From Rhodoferax sp. (GTDB taxonomy: Bacteria; Pseudomonadota; Gammaproteobacteria; Burkholderiales; Burkholderiaceae_C), in contig JAQGMQ010000588.1 of NCBI GenBank assembly GCA_028292305.1, positions 1-33,049 on the forward strand: DNA of 33,049 nucleotides. The letters run 5' to 3'. The position numbers and the translations under genes are program-made. Shown here piece after piece: positions 7,801-15,400 of this stretch. How positions within the stretch are numbered: position 1 is the first letter of the stretch; each line of letters opens with the position of its first letter. The notes under the pieces are model-generated. The model was not told the origin of the DNA. It did no database searches and saw nothing but the letters and a program-made list of their open reading frames with translations.

Positions 7801-8983
7801 AAAATACCTGACCGCCTGAACTGTGCCCCGTGGATACATCGAGGTCGAACTGATTGTTGGGGTTGCCAGTGATGTAGTGGTAATGCGCGATGTTGCGCGC
7901 CTTGGCCGACGTGTCGATGTTGCCGCCTGCGCCGAACGTGTAGGAAAACATCTGCGTCGCGCCGGCCTTGAGCGTGATCCCACCGCCCGGTGTGGCATCA
8001 GAGCGGGTCAGGCCAACGTCGTCTGTCGGATAGTTCGGCGTTGTCAGCATGCCGACAACGGTCTGGTCAGAAGCCGGCGTTGGAATGTAGCTGGACGGCC
8101 CGACCGTGGCTGCAACGACAGAGATGCCATACCGCGCCGACTTGGCTGCGTTCATGGCGTTCATTTGTGTGACAGACGGCGCACCTGCCGACAGTTCGAA
8201 AACGGCGAAGTCCATCTTGCCGTTGTTGAACCAACAGTAAGCCGTGGGCGCCGTCACAAAGCCGCCCGCGTTGACGTCAACCGGCGAGGTAAAGGTCAGG
8301 ACGCCATTGCGATACAGCCGATAGAAATGGCCATCGCAGACGATGTTGATGATTTCCCAAGTGTTCAGGACGGCCAAGCCATTGGAGGCTTCGGTGTAAT
8401 GCAGGTCTACATTCCCCTGCGAGAAATAGATTACGCTGTCGGTTCGGGACGGAACCGTGAAATAGTTATTGGTTCCGCCACCTGATGCCCCGTATTCGCA
8501 CTTCAATATCTGTCCGTCTGCATCACCATCAGTGCGGGGATTCAAGGCATTGTGCCGGCCTACAATCGTTGCCATCCACGGCGCGTTATTCGGCCCCCAA
8601 TGGGAGATGACCGCATCCGGTGGGATCGGCAGGCCATCCCAGCCGCTGTTATACGAGAGCGTCGGGTGCGACCGGAAATACGGGAAGTTGTTCGGGCCAC
8701 CGTTGGCGATCCAGCGCAGAGCGCCGTACGAACCGATGCTGGCGCGATCGCTGACGATCTTTTGCACCGGCTCGCAGACCACCTGCACGGAGTTGGCCCC
8801 GCCGCTGGGATCCGTGAAAAGCTGAATGCCGGCCACGCCATTCGCCGGCCGATTGCTGGATGTCGGCAGGTTCGCGTCGAACGACATCTGCAAGCCGGGC
8901 GCCTGAGCGCCAGAACTCACCGACAGGTTCGCCGCTGCGACAATCGGCGGGGCCGTGAAGAACCCGATAGGAAAGGGCAGCAT
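4811..8983 (-). CDS. Giant multidomain tail spike: lectin-like, GH16-like, lectin-like, beta-helix, 1390 aa
   Basis: The ATG at 8983 overlaps the fibre stop (TAATG). Visible modules: residues about 1-290, a LamG/concanavalin-like domain (FYRLYRNGVLTF; FELSAGAPS near its end); about 345-705, a jelly-roll domain like family 16 glycosidases or related lyases, with HEFEIDVND (503-511) where GH16 enzymes have E-x-D-x-(x)-E; a Gly/Thr linker (about 722-745); about 748-957, another concanavalin-like beta-sandwich; and about 985-1390, a right-handed beta-helix (AYFVAPNGSDSAAGT start, then NITINGLTI, ISGFTITNNHI, LIANNLIED rungs). It probably binds and degrades surface polysaccharide. The GH16 catalytic assignment is tentative because the last acid is Asp rather than Glu. 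Confidence 0.78.
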   Translation of the reverse strand: MLPFPIGFFTAPPIVAAANLSVSSGAQAPGLQMSFDANLPTSSNRPANGVAGIQLFTDPSGGANSVQVVCEPVQKIVSDRASIGSYGALRWIANGGPNNFPYFRSHPTLSYNSGWDGLPIPPDAVISHWGPNNAPWMATIVGRHNALNPRTDGDADGQILKCEYGASGGGTNNYFTVPSRTDSVIYFSQGNVDLHYTEASNGLAVLNTWEIINIVCDGHFYRLYRNGVLTFTSPVDVNAGGFVTAPTAYCWFNNGKMDFAVFELSAGAPSVTQMNAMNAAKSARYGISVVAATVGPSSYIPTPASDQTVVGMLTTPNYPTDDVGLTRSDATPGGGITLKAGATQMFSYTFGAGGNIDTSAKARNIAHYHYITGNPNNQFDLDVSTGHSSGGQVFWARGRHFPPDHFNDLHRVKPNGWHLSAMSAENRTKVAPGYIWAAVARFPQSFRPGTLLKVVYRIGKGVHGWQPIWYYSGEQRTPLQFGTTDPYAQPNGRSLFEFPTYGHEFEIDVNDQYSLVDYQVPHGKHLATQVIASDSGQGQYGVVWTGRRPDRPFDSRSNGFSRDPHDHFYNVSPVDATTQDRTIYCNWRGDGSNLIDFLEIVPGLGAKVFQTAYMEYDQAPDIVDPVTGVTRKQGMHLILGNQAVNVYQYDIEHGTVPQDNDGIYGGVQGGTPDPTALEPDGWTFLVKEVSAWRGEINNVDLLRLGDPTPGTENDPPANGLLVQDGSAGGTGTPTGGGGGTPTNTGWNALATYSGTGGALNTPGSVGQGWTDPNSRWTQTAQNFLQVGGVAGENAWVTRQIVRKAAGEQVVTSRVQIRTVMFDNVIPFIISRYSGADNNPTMIITSPLKTTVWSAGAFGTSQGSDLSFTSGQWYDFRVDTVQTDATHTTVTTSLWTATDSATPAFAAGTLVGTSSFVLTDSVIQNLAGGNGICFYSFQDGAAGRVVSSYQSFTQSIGTGSSGGTATAFTLNSSNTNGASETAPTNANAYFVAPNGSDSAAGTKEAPFLTIEKARDTVGGDSARKTICFRGGTYPTRTTNAQFVPWRDNGIKLTRYPGEVPILDFGGTVANALYFDAGCTNITINGLTILHPVTAGIQLNGYQNASISGFTITNNHIRYVTGDTSGGAGATGGIRGSFCTDHNLIANNLIEDTVGPSITFVGGSNVEYLKTMTIRRNICRRANNLGFNDTGMIYFLDRGHNGDTANPTIIEENWLEDAGSGDTRQVYFDDQASAYILRRNILTGDSAIPLQYHGGDHLVVEHNLIDVTGSRAYMALYQDVVSQGLTNLGMAGNTFQGNVVYNGRSTFPNSTLWAYFITAGQTVTNPATSGNLYFQTTGTLPNAGSIVDSSPHVANPNFVSASTKNYNFSDGGTAAAAATGFTPIDYGVIGPQ

Positions 8984-10680
8984 TATGCGAAGCCCTTGCT
9001 CAACACGCAGTTCAGCGTCGTGCCGTTGACCGTCGATGCGGTGAGGATATCGACCGCGCCCGCAGCGGTGCTCAACGTCGGCACGGTGCCGCCCTGCCAC
9101 TTGAAGGCGGACCCGTATGCCAGAGTGCGGCCACCAGTGCCGTCCTGCGTGATGGTCCACTGGTAAGTCGCGCCCGCAGCAATGCCGGTCGGGTTCGATA
9201 GGGTCGCGTTCGTGCCCAGCGTGAGGGCAAACATGTTTTGCGCTGATACGTCGGTCGCAATCGTGGCGCCTGACGTCAGTGTGGTCAGGCCCTTGTTGAT
9301 GTCAGCGCGCGACACCGACAACGTGCCGTCACCCGCGATGGCAACGCCGCTGCCCTGCTTCACGCCACCAACCACGCTGGACGTTGCGATGACCGGCGCG
9401 AAGGTGGTGGGCTTGCCGCTGATTGATGTCCAGGCGGGCGTGTAGGCCGAAATCGCCGTGGTGACGTTGGCAGCCGTCTGATACCCGGCGCTGTTGGCAG
9501 CGTCGTAAGCACCCAAGGCAGCCCGCGCGAGTGCCGCCGTGGTGCCGCCTGTGCCGCCCGACGCGATCGGGAGTGCGGTGCCAAGGGTCAGCGTCGTGAA
9601 CGCGCCAGTGCCCGGCGTGGTGCCGCCGATGGGGCCGGGGGCCGCTAGCTTGGTGGTCAGGTTCGCTGCTGTCTGGAAGCCGGCCGGGTTTGCTGCGTCA
9701 TACGGCGTGAAGCCGAGAACCCCGGTCACGTCCGCAGTTACCAAGGTGACGGCGCCCGTCCGACCTTGGAATGTGGAGACGCCCGACGTGCCCGTGGCGT
9801 TCAACGTGCCGTCGCCCAGAACGGTCAGGCCAGTGCCAGGCTTCACGCCGCCAATGACAGAAGATGTCGCGGGCGGGAGCGTGTAGGCAGCCGGGATCGT
9901 CGGCTTGCCCGAAAGGTCCGCATAGGCGCCCGAGGTCGCGATCGTGGCGAACGTCGGCTTGCCGGAAATGCTGCCCCATGCTGGCGCGTATCCACCCAGC
10001 GCGGCCTGCACCTGCGCGGCGGACTGGAATCCGGTGGGGTTGGAGGCATCATACGGCGTGTAGGACAACGCGCCCGTCACATCGCCGGCAGTTAGCACGA
10101 CGGTGCCGCTGCGGGTGTTGAAGGTAGAAACGCCTGCCGACTGCCCGCCCGTCACGCCGGAAATCGTGCCGTCGAGCGCGATGCTGATGTTGGTGCCAGC
10201 TTTGACGCCGCCCAACACGGTCCCGCTCGCTGCCGGCAAGACGTAGGCACTCGGGATGGTCGGCTTGTTCGTCAGGTCGGCGTAGCTGCCCGTGGTGGCG
10301 ACAGTGGCCAGCGTCGGCAGCGTTGGGATCGTCGGCTTGTTGGTCAGGTCCAGATACGAGCCGCTGAACTGCGTTGGGCGCCCAGTGAGGTCGGCATACG
10401 CGCCAGTGCTAGCCACGGTCGAAAGCGTGGGCTTGCCCGACAGATCGGCATACGCGCCGCTGAAGATCACGATGGTGCGCGGCGACCAATTGGTGCCGTT
10501 GAACACCATGTATTGGCCGCTGGTCGCGCCGCCCGGCTGGATGTCGGTTGGCGTGGTCTGCGAGACGATCTGGGCAACATTGATATTGCCGTTTACCGAG
10601 CCATCGTCACCAAGCATCGTGACATTGCGGGCTGGCGTGAGCGGGCTAAGGCCGGTCGGGAAGGTGGTGGTGCCGCTCAT
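8983..10680 (-). CDS. Tail fibre protein with KPT repeats, 565 aa
   Basis: The protein is Gly/Ser/Thr-rich and beta-structured. Seven copies of a motif like SGAYADLSGKPT or PAWxSISGKPT occur at residues about 72-143, 232-262 and 414-425. They are interleaved with two copies of a longer module (STFxxRxGxVxLxxxDVTG, then TPYDAxNPxGFQ, at about 185-220 and 302-336). Such repeats are typical of trimeric phage fibre shafts. The last ~100 residues (ATYQWTITQDGTGGRTLAYG and following) match a C-terminal module common in phage fibres. The ATG at 10680 follows GAGG, and the stop overlaps the spike start. It may connect the baseplate to the spikes. Confidence 0.85.
   Translation of the reverse strand: MSGTTTFPTGLSPLTPARNVTMLGDDGSVNGNINVAQIVSQTTPTDIQPGGATSGQYMVFNGTNWSPRTIVIFSGAYADLSGKPTLSTVASTGAYADLTGRPTQFSGSYLDLTNKPTIPTLPTLATVATTGSYADLTNKPTIPSAYVLPAASGTVLGGVKAGTNISIALDGTISGVTGGQSAGVSTFNTRSGTVVLTAGDVTGALSYTPYDASNPTGFQSAAQVQAALGGYAPAWGSISGKPTFATIATSGAYADLSGKPTIPAAYTLPPATSSVIGGVKPGTGLTVLGDGTLNATGTSGVSTFQGRTGAVTLVTADVTGVLGFTPYDAANPAGFQTAANLTTKLAAPGPIGGTTPGTGAFTTLTLGTALPIASGGTGGTTAALARAALGAYDAANSAGYQTAANVTTAISAYTPAWTSISGKPTTFAPVIATSSVVGGVKQGSGVAIAGDGTLSVSRADINKGLTTLTSGATIATDVSAQNMFALTLGTNATLSNPTGIAAGATYQWTITQDGTGGRTLAYGSAFKWQGGTVPTLSTAAGAVDILTASTVNGTTLNCVLSKGFA
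9406..10473 (-). repeat. Coding repeats of the fibre shaft (KPT motif units)
   Basis: Seven degenerate copies of a 12-14-residue motif ending in (S/T)(G/N)(K/R)PT, plus two ~35-residue GDVTG/TPYDA modules, are spread through this coding interval. DNA copies are diverged, so repeats are clearer in protein. They can be hot spots for recombination between fibre genes. Confidence 0.7.
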
Positions 10681-10684
10681 GTCG

Positions 10685-11032
10685 TTACCTCAGAACCAGT
10701 GTTGTGCCATTCCGCAGGTGAAGCGGATTGCCCGAACGCAGCAGCACCGTCTTGCCGCTCGTCGGCGTGACCGGCGTCGTCGTGGAAAAGCCCGCCACAG
10801 CAACGCGCCCGTTGTTGAGCCAGAGGCTGCCCATGGTGCCCGGCTCGGTCTGCGGCAGCGCGTTGACGAGTGTGGTCAGGGCCGACAGCGTGAGTGCCGA
10901 ACCGGTCGATGATCCTGGGTCGCCGGGTGGACCTTTGTCGCCAGTCGGGCCTTTATCGCCGGGCAGTTTCGCCTGTGCCGGCGCACCGCTGTTGCTGTTG
11001 ACAACAACGGCTGTGCGGTAAGCGTCGGTCAC
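10685..11032 (-). CDS. Short collagen-like fibre or adaptor protein, 115 aa
   Basis: A GTG at 11032 overlaps the previous stop (GTGA). After an N-terminal strand (TDAYRTAVVVNSNSG) come about six collagen-like G-x-y triplets (LPGDKGPTGDKGPPGDPGSS, residues 23-42), which form trimeric helices in phage fibres. A small beta-rich C-terminal domain follows, with LWLNNGRVAVAG and ending NPLHLRNGTTLVLR. It is likely a short trimeric structural piece of the fibre network. The exact role is unknown, and gene order alone places it in the host-recognition set. Confidence 0.65.
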   Translation of the reverse strand: MTDAYRTAVVVNSNSGAPAQAKLPGDKGPTGDKGPPGDPGSSTGSALTLSALTTLVNALPQTEPGTMGSLWLNNGRVAVAGFSTTTPVTPTSGKTVLLRSGNPLHLRNGTTLVLR

Positions 11033-11532
11033 GCCCGCACCGTGGCGCCTGTGGCGAAGATCGTGTCGATCTGCGCGTCAGTGATGCCGAACAGCGCCGC
11101 CATCTGCGCAATCATCGGGCTGTTGCGCTCGAACGTGCCCGCGGTTGTCCATGCCAGCCAAGCCGCGCGCCCTTCGGCACCCGTGCTCTTACCGGCCAGA
11201 ATGGCTGCGTCGATCGTGTCGTAAAGCGACTTGCCGTTCGTGCCGGGCATGCTGTCCAGAACAGCCATCGCCTGATAGCGCGTGATGGAAACCGCCGCTT
11301 GCATCGAGGCCGGCAGCGCAGGAACTTCCGGCCCGGCATCCATAGACACGAGCGTGTGCCCACTGACGCCCCAGTGCCCGCCCTGCATGTGATGCGCCCA
11401 ATCCTGATCCGTCAGTTGCAGGAGATCGGCAGACGGCGGCATGGATGGGTATGCGACGAGATCGGTGTCGTACCAGCCAAGGGCAGGCGCGGGCGCAGGA
11501 GCGTTGTGGTCGTAACGGACGAACTTTGGCAT
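11029..11532 (-). CDS. Tail-fibre-associated protein, possible fibre assembly chaperone, 167 aa
   Basis: The ATG at 11532 follows AAGGAT and starts MPKFVRYDHNAPAPAPALGW. The N-terminal half is Pro-rich (YDTDLVAYPSMPP, DLLQLTDQDWAHHMQGGHW). The C-terminal half is helical, with a conserved-looking EGRAAWLAWTTAGTFERNSP and FGITDAQIDTIF. This two-part layout (a short tail-fibre-like front and a helical rear) resembles small fibre-assembly or DUF4376-like proteins found next to fibre genes in phages of alphaproteobacteria. The family match is from memory and uncertain. The stop overlaps the collagen-like gene's GTG. Confidence 0.6.
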   Translation of the reverse strand: MPKFVRYDHNAPAPAPALGWYDTDLVAYPSMPPSADLLQLTDQDWAHHMQGGHWGVSGHTLVSMDAGPEVPALPASMQAAVSITRYQAMAVLDSMPGTNGKSLYDTIDAAILAGKSTGAEGRAAWLAWTTAGTFERNSPMIAQMAALFGITDAQIDTIFATGATVRA

Positions 11533-11543
11533 GGGGGAATCCT

Positions 11544-12314
11544 TCAGCGACCGATCGCGCGCCAGAACACGCCAAGGGGGGCGGACTGACCGCCGGAAAA
11601 GTTCTGCCCAATCGCGAACCCGCTCTGGCTTTGAGCGTAAACAGCAACGCCGCCGATCGCCGTTGTGGAGTTGTTCAGGGTCAAGATCACGTTGTCGCAG
11701 GCAGTTGGGAAGGTCAGCGGGAAGGTGATGCCCACCTGGGATGACGCGCCGCCGGCTGGGTAGTAGTAGCCCCACTGTTCAATCTTGCCGCTGGGAAGGA
11801 CTTCGTAGCCGTTTACCCCGAATGAACCGCGCCAAAGGCTATCGGTCCAGATGCGGCCAAGAGCATAATTATCAATGGTCGCAAGTAAGGCGGTGGAATT
11901 CCAACCAAGTTTTACGGCGTTTGTGCTTTGCCCCGCGCCCGTGCCTTGCTGAACCGGCGTGTAACCTAAGTTCGCCTGCTTGGTATTTACCACACCATTT
12001 AGGTAATCGAATGCGGATGCCCGACTGGCAGCTTCCACGTTTACTTGGGCCGTAATCAGAAAGTTAATTGCACTTCGCAATTGGGTTGGTGACGCGTCAG
12101 CAGGTGTGATGCCCGCAACGGCCAGCACGGCTGCGATTTGCCCATACAGCCAATTGTCTTTGTCATCGAGGTTTTGAAACATGGAGTTGAACAACTCCAC
12201 GCTCGGCGGTGTCTCGCCCAGGTAGGCAAAGCCGGCGGCGGACTGCGTATCGGTGGCCGGCAGCGTCGAACCCGTGGATGCCCACTGCTTCGTGAAGCGA
12301 CTAAATCCGGTCAT
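11544..12314 (-). CDS. Tail fibre / receptor-binding protein with Gp53-like C-terminal tip, 256 aa
   Basis: The N-terminal region (TLPATDTQSAAGFAYLGETP, then FNSMFQNLDDKDNWLYGQI) is the standard baseplate-side start of many short phage fibres. The C-terminal ~90 residues (EVLPSGKIEQWGYY; ITFPLTFPTACDNVIL; VFWRAIGR) fit the Gp53-like receptor-binding fold common at fibre tips. It probably contacts the host surface. The ATG at 12314 follows AGGGA. Parts of the gene (about 11840-12010) look lower in GC than the neighbouring baseplate genes, as is frequent for exchanged receptor-binding modules. Confidence 0.8.
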   Translation of the reverse strand: MTGFSRFTKQWASTGSTLPATDTQSAAGFAYLGETPPSVELFNSMFQNLDDKDNWLYGQIAAVLAVAGITPADASPTQLRSAINFLITAQVNVEAASRASAFDYLNGVVNTKQANLGYTPVQQGTGAGQSTNAVKLGWNSTALLATIDNYALGRIWTDSLWRGSFGVNGYEVLPSGKIEQWGYYYPAGGASSQVGITFPLTFPTACDNVILTLNNSTTAIGGVAVYAQSQSGFAIGQNFSGGQSAPLGVFWRAIGR

Positions 12315-12323
12315 GGGTCATCC

Positions 12324-12989
12324 CTAGTTGAAGACGCGCGACAGCGTGCCGACGCCGAAGCCGGCCAAACCTTGGTTCGAGAAGCCGAAATAAACGGGCG
12401 GCGATTCGGTCAGTGTGATGCCCACGCCGGCAGCGCGCGGGATGTAGGTGCTGGCGTGGGCGGCTAGGATCTCGTCTGCCCGCAGCAGTCGCCCAATTGA
12501 CACGCTGATGGTGGCGTTGCCGTTGTTCTGCACGATGACGCGGGGCACCGCGAAAATTGCCTGCGCCGCTTTGATGATCTCCGGTGTCGTACCGTGCCCG
12601 TTGTTTAGCGCGATCTTCAGGTGGATCAGCGCCCGGTAGTCGGCGTCGGACAGAACCACGCTGTCGGCAAAAGACTCGTTGTTCCGGCGCATCGCCGCCT
12701 GGCCGAACCCGCGCCCGGCGTCCTGGCTGCTGAACCCGAAGAACGCCTTGAAGACGCTCTGCTGAACAGTGCGCGGCTGGCCAACGATGGTGCCGATGCC
12801 GTCAAGCTGCGCGCCCTGCGCTGTGGTCAATCCGCGCGCCAGCATCATGTCGCGGAAGGCGGCATCGAGAGGCACGAACGGCGCGAACAGCGAGCGCACC
12901 ACGGGTTCCAGCGCGGGCTTGCCAGCGAACTGGTTCAGCCAATTGCCGAATGCAATTGCGCCGTGGTCCTGCCCGAACGTGAGCGCCAT
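12324..12989 (-). CDS. Baseplate protein, DUF2612 family (gpI-like), 221 aa
   Basis: DUF2612 signatures are present: TTAQGAQLDGIGTIVGQPR (residues 55-73), the FFGFSSQDAGRGFGQAAMRR segment, LSDADYRALIHLKIALNNG, and a C-terminal YFGFSNQGLAGFGVG. This family follows the J-like baseplate protein in myophages and is equated with P2 gpI, linking the baseplate wedge to fibres. The start overlaps the J stop as TGATG. Length is normal for the family. Confidence 0.88.
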   Translation of the reverse strand: MALTFGQDHGAIAFGNWLNQFAGKPALEPVVRSLFAPFVPLDAAFRDMMLARGLTTAQGAQLDGIGTIVGQPRTVQQSVFKAFFGFSSQDAGRGFGQAAMRRNNESFADSVVLSDADYRALIHLKIALNNGHGTTPEIIKAAQAIFAVPRVIVQNNGNATISVSIGRLLRADEILAAHASTYIPRAAGVGITLTESPPVYFGFSNQGLAGFGVGTLSRVFN

Positions 12990-14428
12990 CAGGTCACGCT
13001 GATGCGGGACGGATCGAACACTGCGCGCCCGGTTGCCGGGATGGTGACGTTGCCTGCGGTGTAGTCGCCGGATGCCGGGCTGAACGCGGGATTGCTGCTG
13101 CTGGCGAACGTGATGGCGAGCGAGCCGATACCCGGAACGGCAACATAGATCGGGCCGTAAAACCGCTGCACTACCACGTCGCTGCCGATGTCCAGCGCGT
13201 TGCCGGTGTCAGCGATCACGCCCGCAATGGTGGCCAGCGCGTTGCCGGGAAGGGTTTCTTCGGCAAGCGTAGTGATGACACACTTTGCCCAGATGTAGAC
13301 CTTGGACGGGCGCGAGAACTTGATCGGATGGCTGGCGCCTTGGGTGTCGATCACGGTCATGACGACGCTGCCGTTGTAGTCGATGCCCGCGGCCACAAGC
13401 GTGAACAGCTTCTCCGCAATCGCCTGATCGTCGCCGCCTTCAACCACGGCTTGGACGCTGTGCGGCACCCGGCCATCGGCATCAGTCACGTTGGTGGTGT
13501 TCTCCAAGACGAGCGCCTTGGTCACGCCCTGCACTTCGCTTTCCAGGCCGGCGCGGATTGATGGCAGCACGGCAGCGCCCAGCAAATATACGCCGCTGTT
13601 GTAACGAGCGCGCAACTCGGCATCGTTCTCGCGGTAGCGGCCTGGCAACCCAGGTTGCAGGTTGTCGATCGAGGACCAGCCGGTAATGCGCGTGACCATC
13701 TGGCCTAGGCCGTTGACCGGCACGGCGAACGGGCCGGGTTCGGTGGCGGCAAAGATGCCGGGGCTGCCGAGACTGCCGATCTTCAAGTTGCTGGACACCG
13801 ACACCGAGACCGAAGCGCGGCCATCCGTCTGAATGCGGATGCTCGCGCCATCGCTGCTGATGTTCAGGCCGCTGGTCAGAAGCGCCGTTGCCAGCCCGTT
13901 GATGACTGTGGAAAGCGATGTCGTGCTGCCTGACGTGTAGGTGTAGGCGGATCCACCCAGCGTGACCGCGTAGGCCGTGTTGGGCGTCACCGCAGGCACG
14001 ATGACCGACACATCCACAACGGCGCTGGCGCTGATCGTCGTGGCCGTGGTCAGCGCCAGTTGCACGGAGGAATCGGCCAGTCCGATCAGCGAGCCTGCGG
14101 GAATGGCGGTGCCGTCCACGCCATACAGGACGACGAAGACTTGGGTTGCCGCATCGCCCAGGCGGGTGACGCCAGCGAACGACACGGCGTTGTCGAGGGA
14201 CATGCCGAATGCGGTTGGCGGGTACATCGACCCGTAAACCGCCTCTGCCATCTCCCAAAGCGTCGCCTCGCGCTCGGCGAATGTGTCGATCAGTTGCCCA
14301 ATGATGCTATCAGGCCGCGTCTGCACTTGCCGGCCAAGGCGCGTAGTCAGGTCGCTGACGATCGCAGCCCGAACCTCGTCCAGCCGCATTTTCACAAAGC
14401 CGGTGGGTTGAACGCCGTAATCAGCCAT
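12989..14428 (-). CDS. Baseplate J-like wedge protein, 479 aa
   Basis: The central and C-terminal parts carry the baseplate J pattern: GRYRENDAELRARYNSGVYL, IRAGLESEVQGVTKALVLEN, then DADGRVPHSVQAVVEGGDDQ and IAEKLFT. N-terminal residues 1-60 (LTTRLGRQVQTRPDSIIGQL) match the usual start. J proteins form wedge arms that control the switch to sheath contraction. The ATG at 14428 overlaps the gp25-like gene by 8 nt, and its stop overlaps DUF2612. Confidence 0.93.
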   Translation of the reverse strand: MADYGVQPTGFVKMRLDEVRAAIVSDLTTRLGRQVQTRPDSIIGQLIDTFAEREATLWEMAEAVYGSMYPPTAFGMSLDNAVSFAGVTRLGDAATQVFVVLYGVDGTAIPAGSLIGLADSSVQLALTTATTISASAVVDVSVIVPAVTPNTAYAVTLGGSAYTYTSGSTTSLSTVINGLATALLTSGLNISSDGASIRIQTDGRASVSVSVSSNLKIGSLGSPGIFAATEPGPFAVPVNGLGQMVTRITGWSSIDNLQPGLPGRYRENDAELRARYNSGVYLLGAAVLPSIRAGLESEVQGVTKALVLENTTNVTDADGRVPHSVQAVVEGGDDQAIAEKLFTLVAAGIDYNGSVVMTVIDTQGASHPIKFSRPSKVYIWAKCVITTLAEETLPGNALATIAGVIADTGNALDIGSDVVVQRFYGPIYVAVPGIGSLAITFASSSNPAFSPASGDYTAGNVTIPATGRAVFDPSRISVT

Positions 14429-14789
14429 TCAAAATCACCGAATTGTTGACCACACCGAAGGCCGTCTCTGCCTCAAACACCACGGCCAGACGGCGCAGTT
14501 CGTCGTCAACTTGCAACGTCATGGATGTGACCTTCGACACGTCGGGCACGGCGGTGATCTGGGCGCGCAACACGCTCTCGATCACGGCGCGGTTGGCCCC
14601 TTTGACCAAGATGTAGCGCAGGTATGGAGTGCCGAAGCCCAGATCGAGGAACCATTCGCCCAGCCACGCCAGCAGCGTAATCTTGATCTGCTGCGCCACA
14701 CGCTCGGCGTTGTCGATCAGGATCAGGTCGCCGGATGCGTCGAACACCAGATCGTGGGACTTGCGCCCGATGGCGATGTCGAACGCCAT
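14421..14789 (-). CDS. gp25/W-like baseplate wedge protein, 122 aa
   Basis: This small baseplate protein of the gp25/W (DUF2634-like) type shows a DASGDLILIDNAERVAQQIK front, the conserved LLAWLGEWFLDLGFGTPY core (about 39-56), and a beta C-terminus. It occupies the usual place between the spike and J-like genes. The homologue nucleates sheath assembly on the wedge. The start overlaps the spike stop as TGATG. Confidence 0.9.
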   Translation of the reverse strand: MAFDIAIGRKSHDLVFDASGDLILIDNAERVAQQIKITLLAWLGEWFLDLGFGTPYLRYILVKGANRAVIESVLRAQITAVPDVSKVTSMTLQVDDELRRLAVVFEAETAFGVVNNSVILNG

Positions 14790-15400
14790 CAGGACGGCAT
14801 GCCCGTGGTCCCGCCGCCGGTAACGACACCGCCATGAACGTGGGTCCGGAGGCTTTTACCTGTTGCAATTACGTCGTTTGCCGGCACCACGACATTGCCG
14901 CCGTCGAACTCGAACCCGGATGCGTGGAAGATCATCGTGCCTGCCGGGGTCATGCTGATGCTGGCCGCGCCGAACGTGATGACCATGTTATCAGCGTGCG
15001 CTGCTGGCGTTGCGCCGCCGTGGTTCAGACCTGGCACAGCCACCGCGTCGGATAAGTCGAACTGGCGCGGATCGTCGGGCGTCGCACCGCCAGCGTCGTG
15101 CCATGCTTCCAAGCTGCGTTCGGAGAAATGCAACATCACGCCATCGCCGGGCACGATGGGGAAGGTGATGCCGGCGCGGCCGTTGCTGCCGGTGGGGAAG
15201 ATCACGGGGACCGACACGATCTGCGGTGCCGGCAGCACGCGGCCATCGGCCAACTGCTTTGACAGAGACGGCAGCACAGTCGCTCGCCGGGTTGCAGCGT
15301 CATAGGACACGACAACACCCGGCATCGCTGTATGGACCTCGGCCAGCATCGTGCTGACGGTGTTCTTCACACCGCTGATCGTGTCGCCGCTATCGCTCAT
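14789..15400 (-). CDS. Gp138-type membrane-puncturing spike, 203 aa
   Basis: Residues about 15-125 fit the Gp138 N-terminal OB-fold type (MPGVVVSYDAATRRATVLPS; FPIVPGDGVMLHFSERSLEAW; then DDPRQFDLSDAVAVPGL). A beta-rich stalk follows, with a tip containing THVHGG (His187, His189) near the C-terminus. P2 gpV-type spikes carry an HxH motif that binds iron at the tip, so this pair is probably the metal site. It sits at the tail centre and pierces the outer membrane. The start overlaps the hub stop (TAATG). Confidence 0.88.
   Translation of the reverse strand: MSDSGDTISGVKNTVSTMLAEVHTAMPGVVVSYDAATRRATVLPSLSKQLADGRVLPAPQIVSVPVIFPTGSNGRAGITFPIVPGDGVMLHFSERSLEAWHDAGGATPDDPRQFDLSDAVAVPGLNHGGATPAAHADNMVITFGAASISMTPAGTMIFHASGFEFDGGNVVVPANDVIATGKSLRTHVHGGVVTGGGTTGMPS

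Noticed and set aside
4811..9160. 1449-codon version of the spike
   Set aside because: The first 59 codons overlap the fibre's conserved C-terminal module in another frame; the ATG at 8983 has a TAATG overlap.
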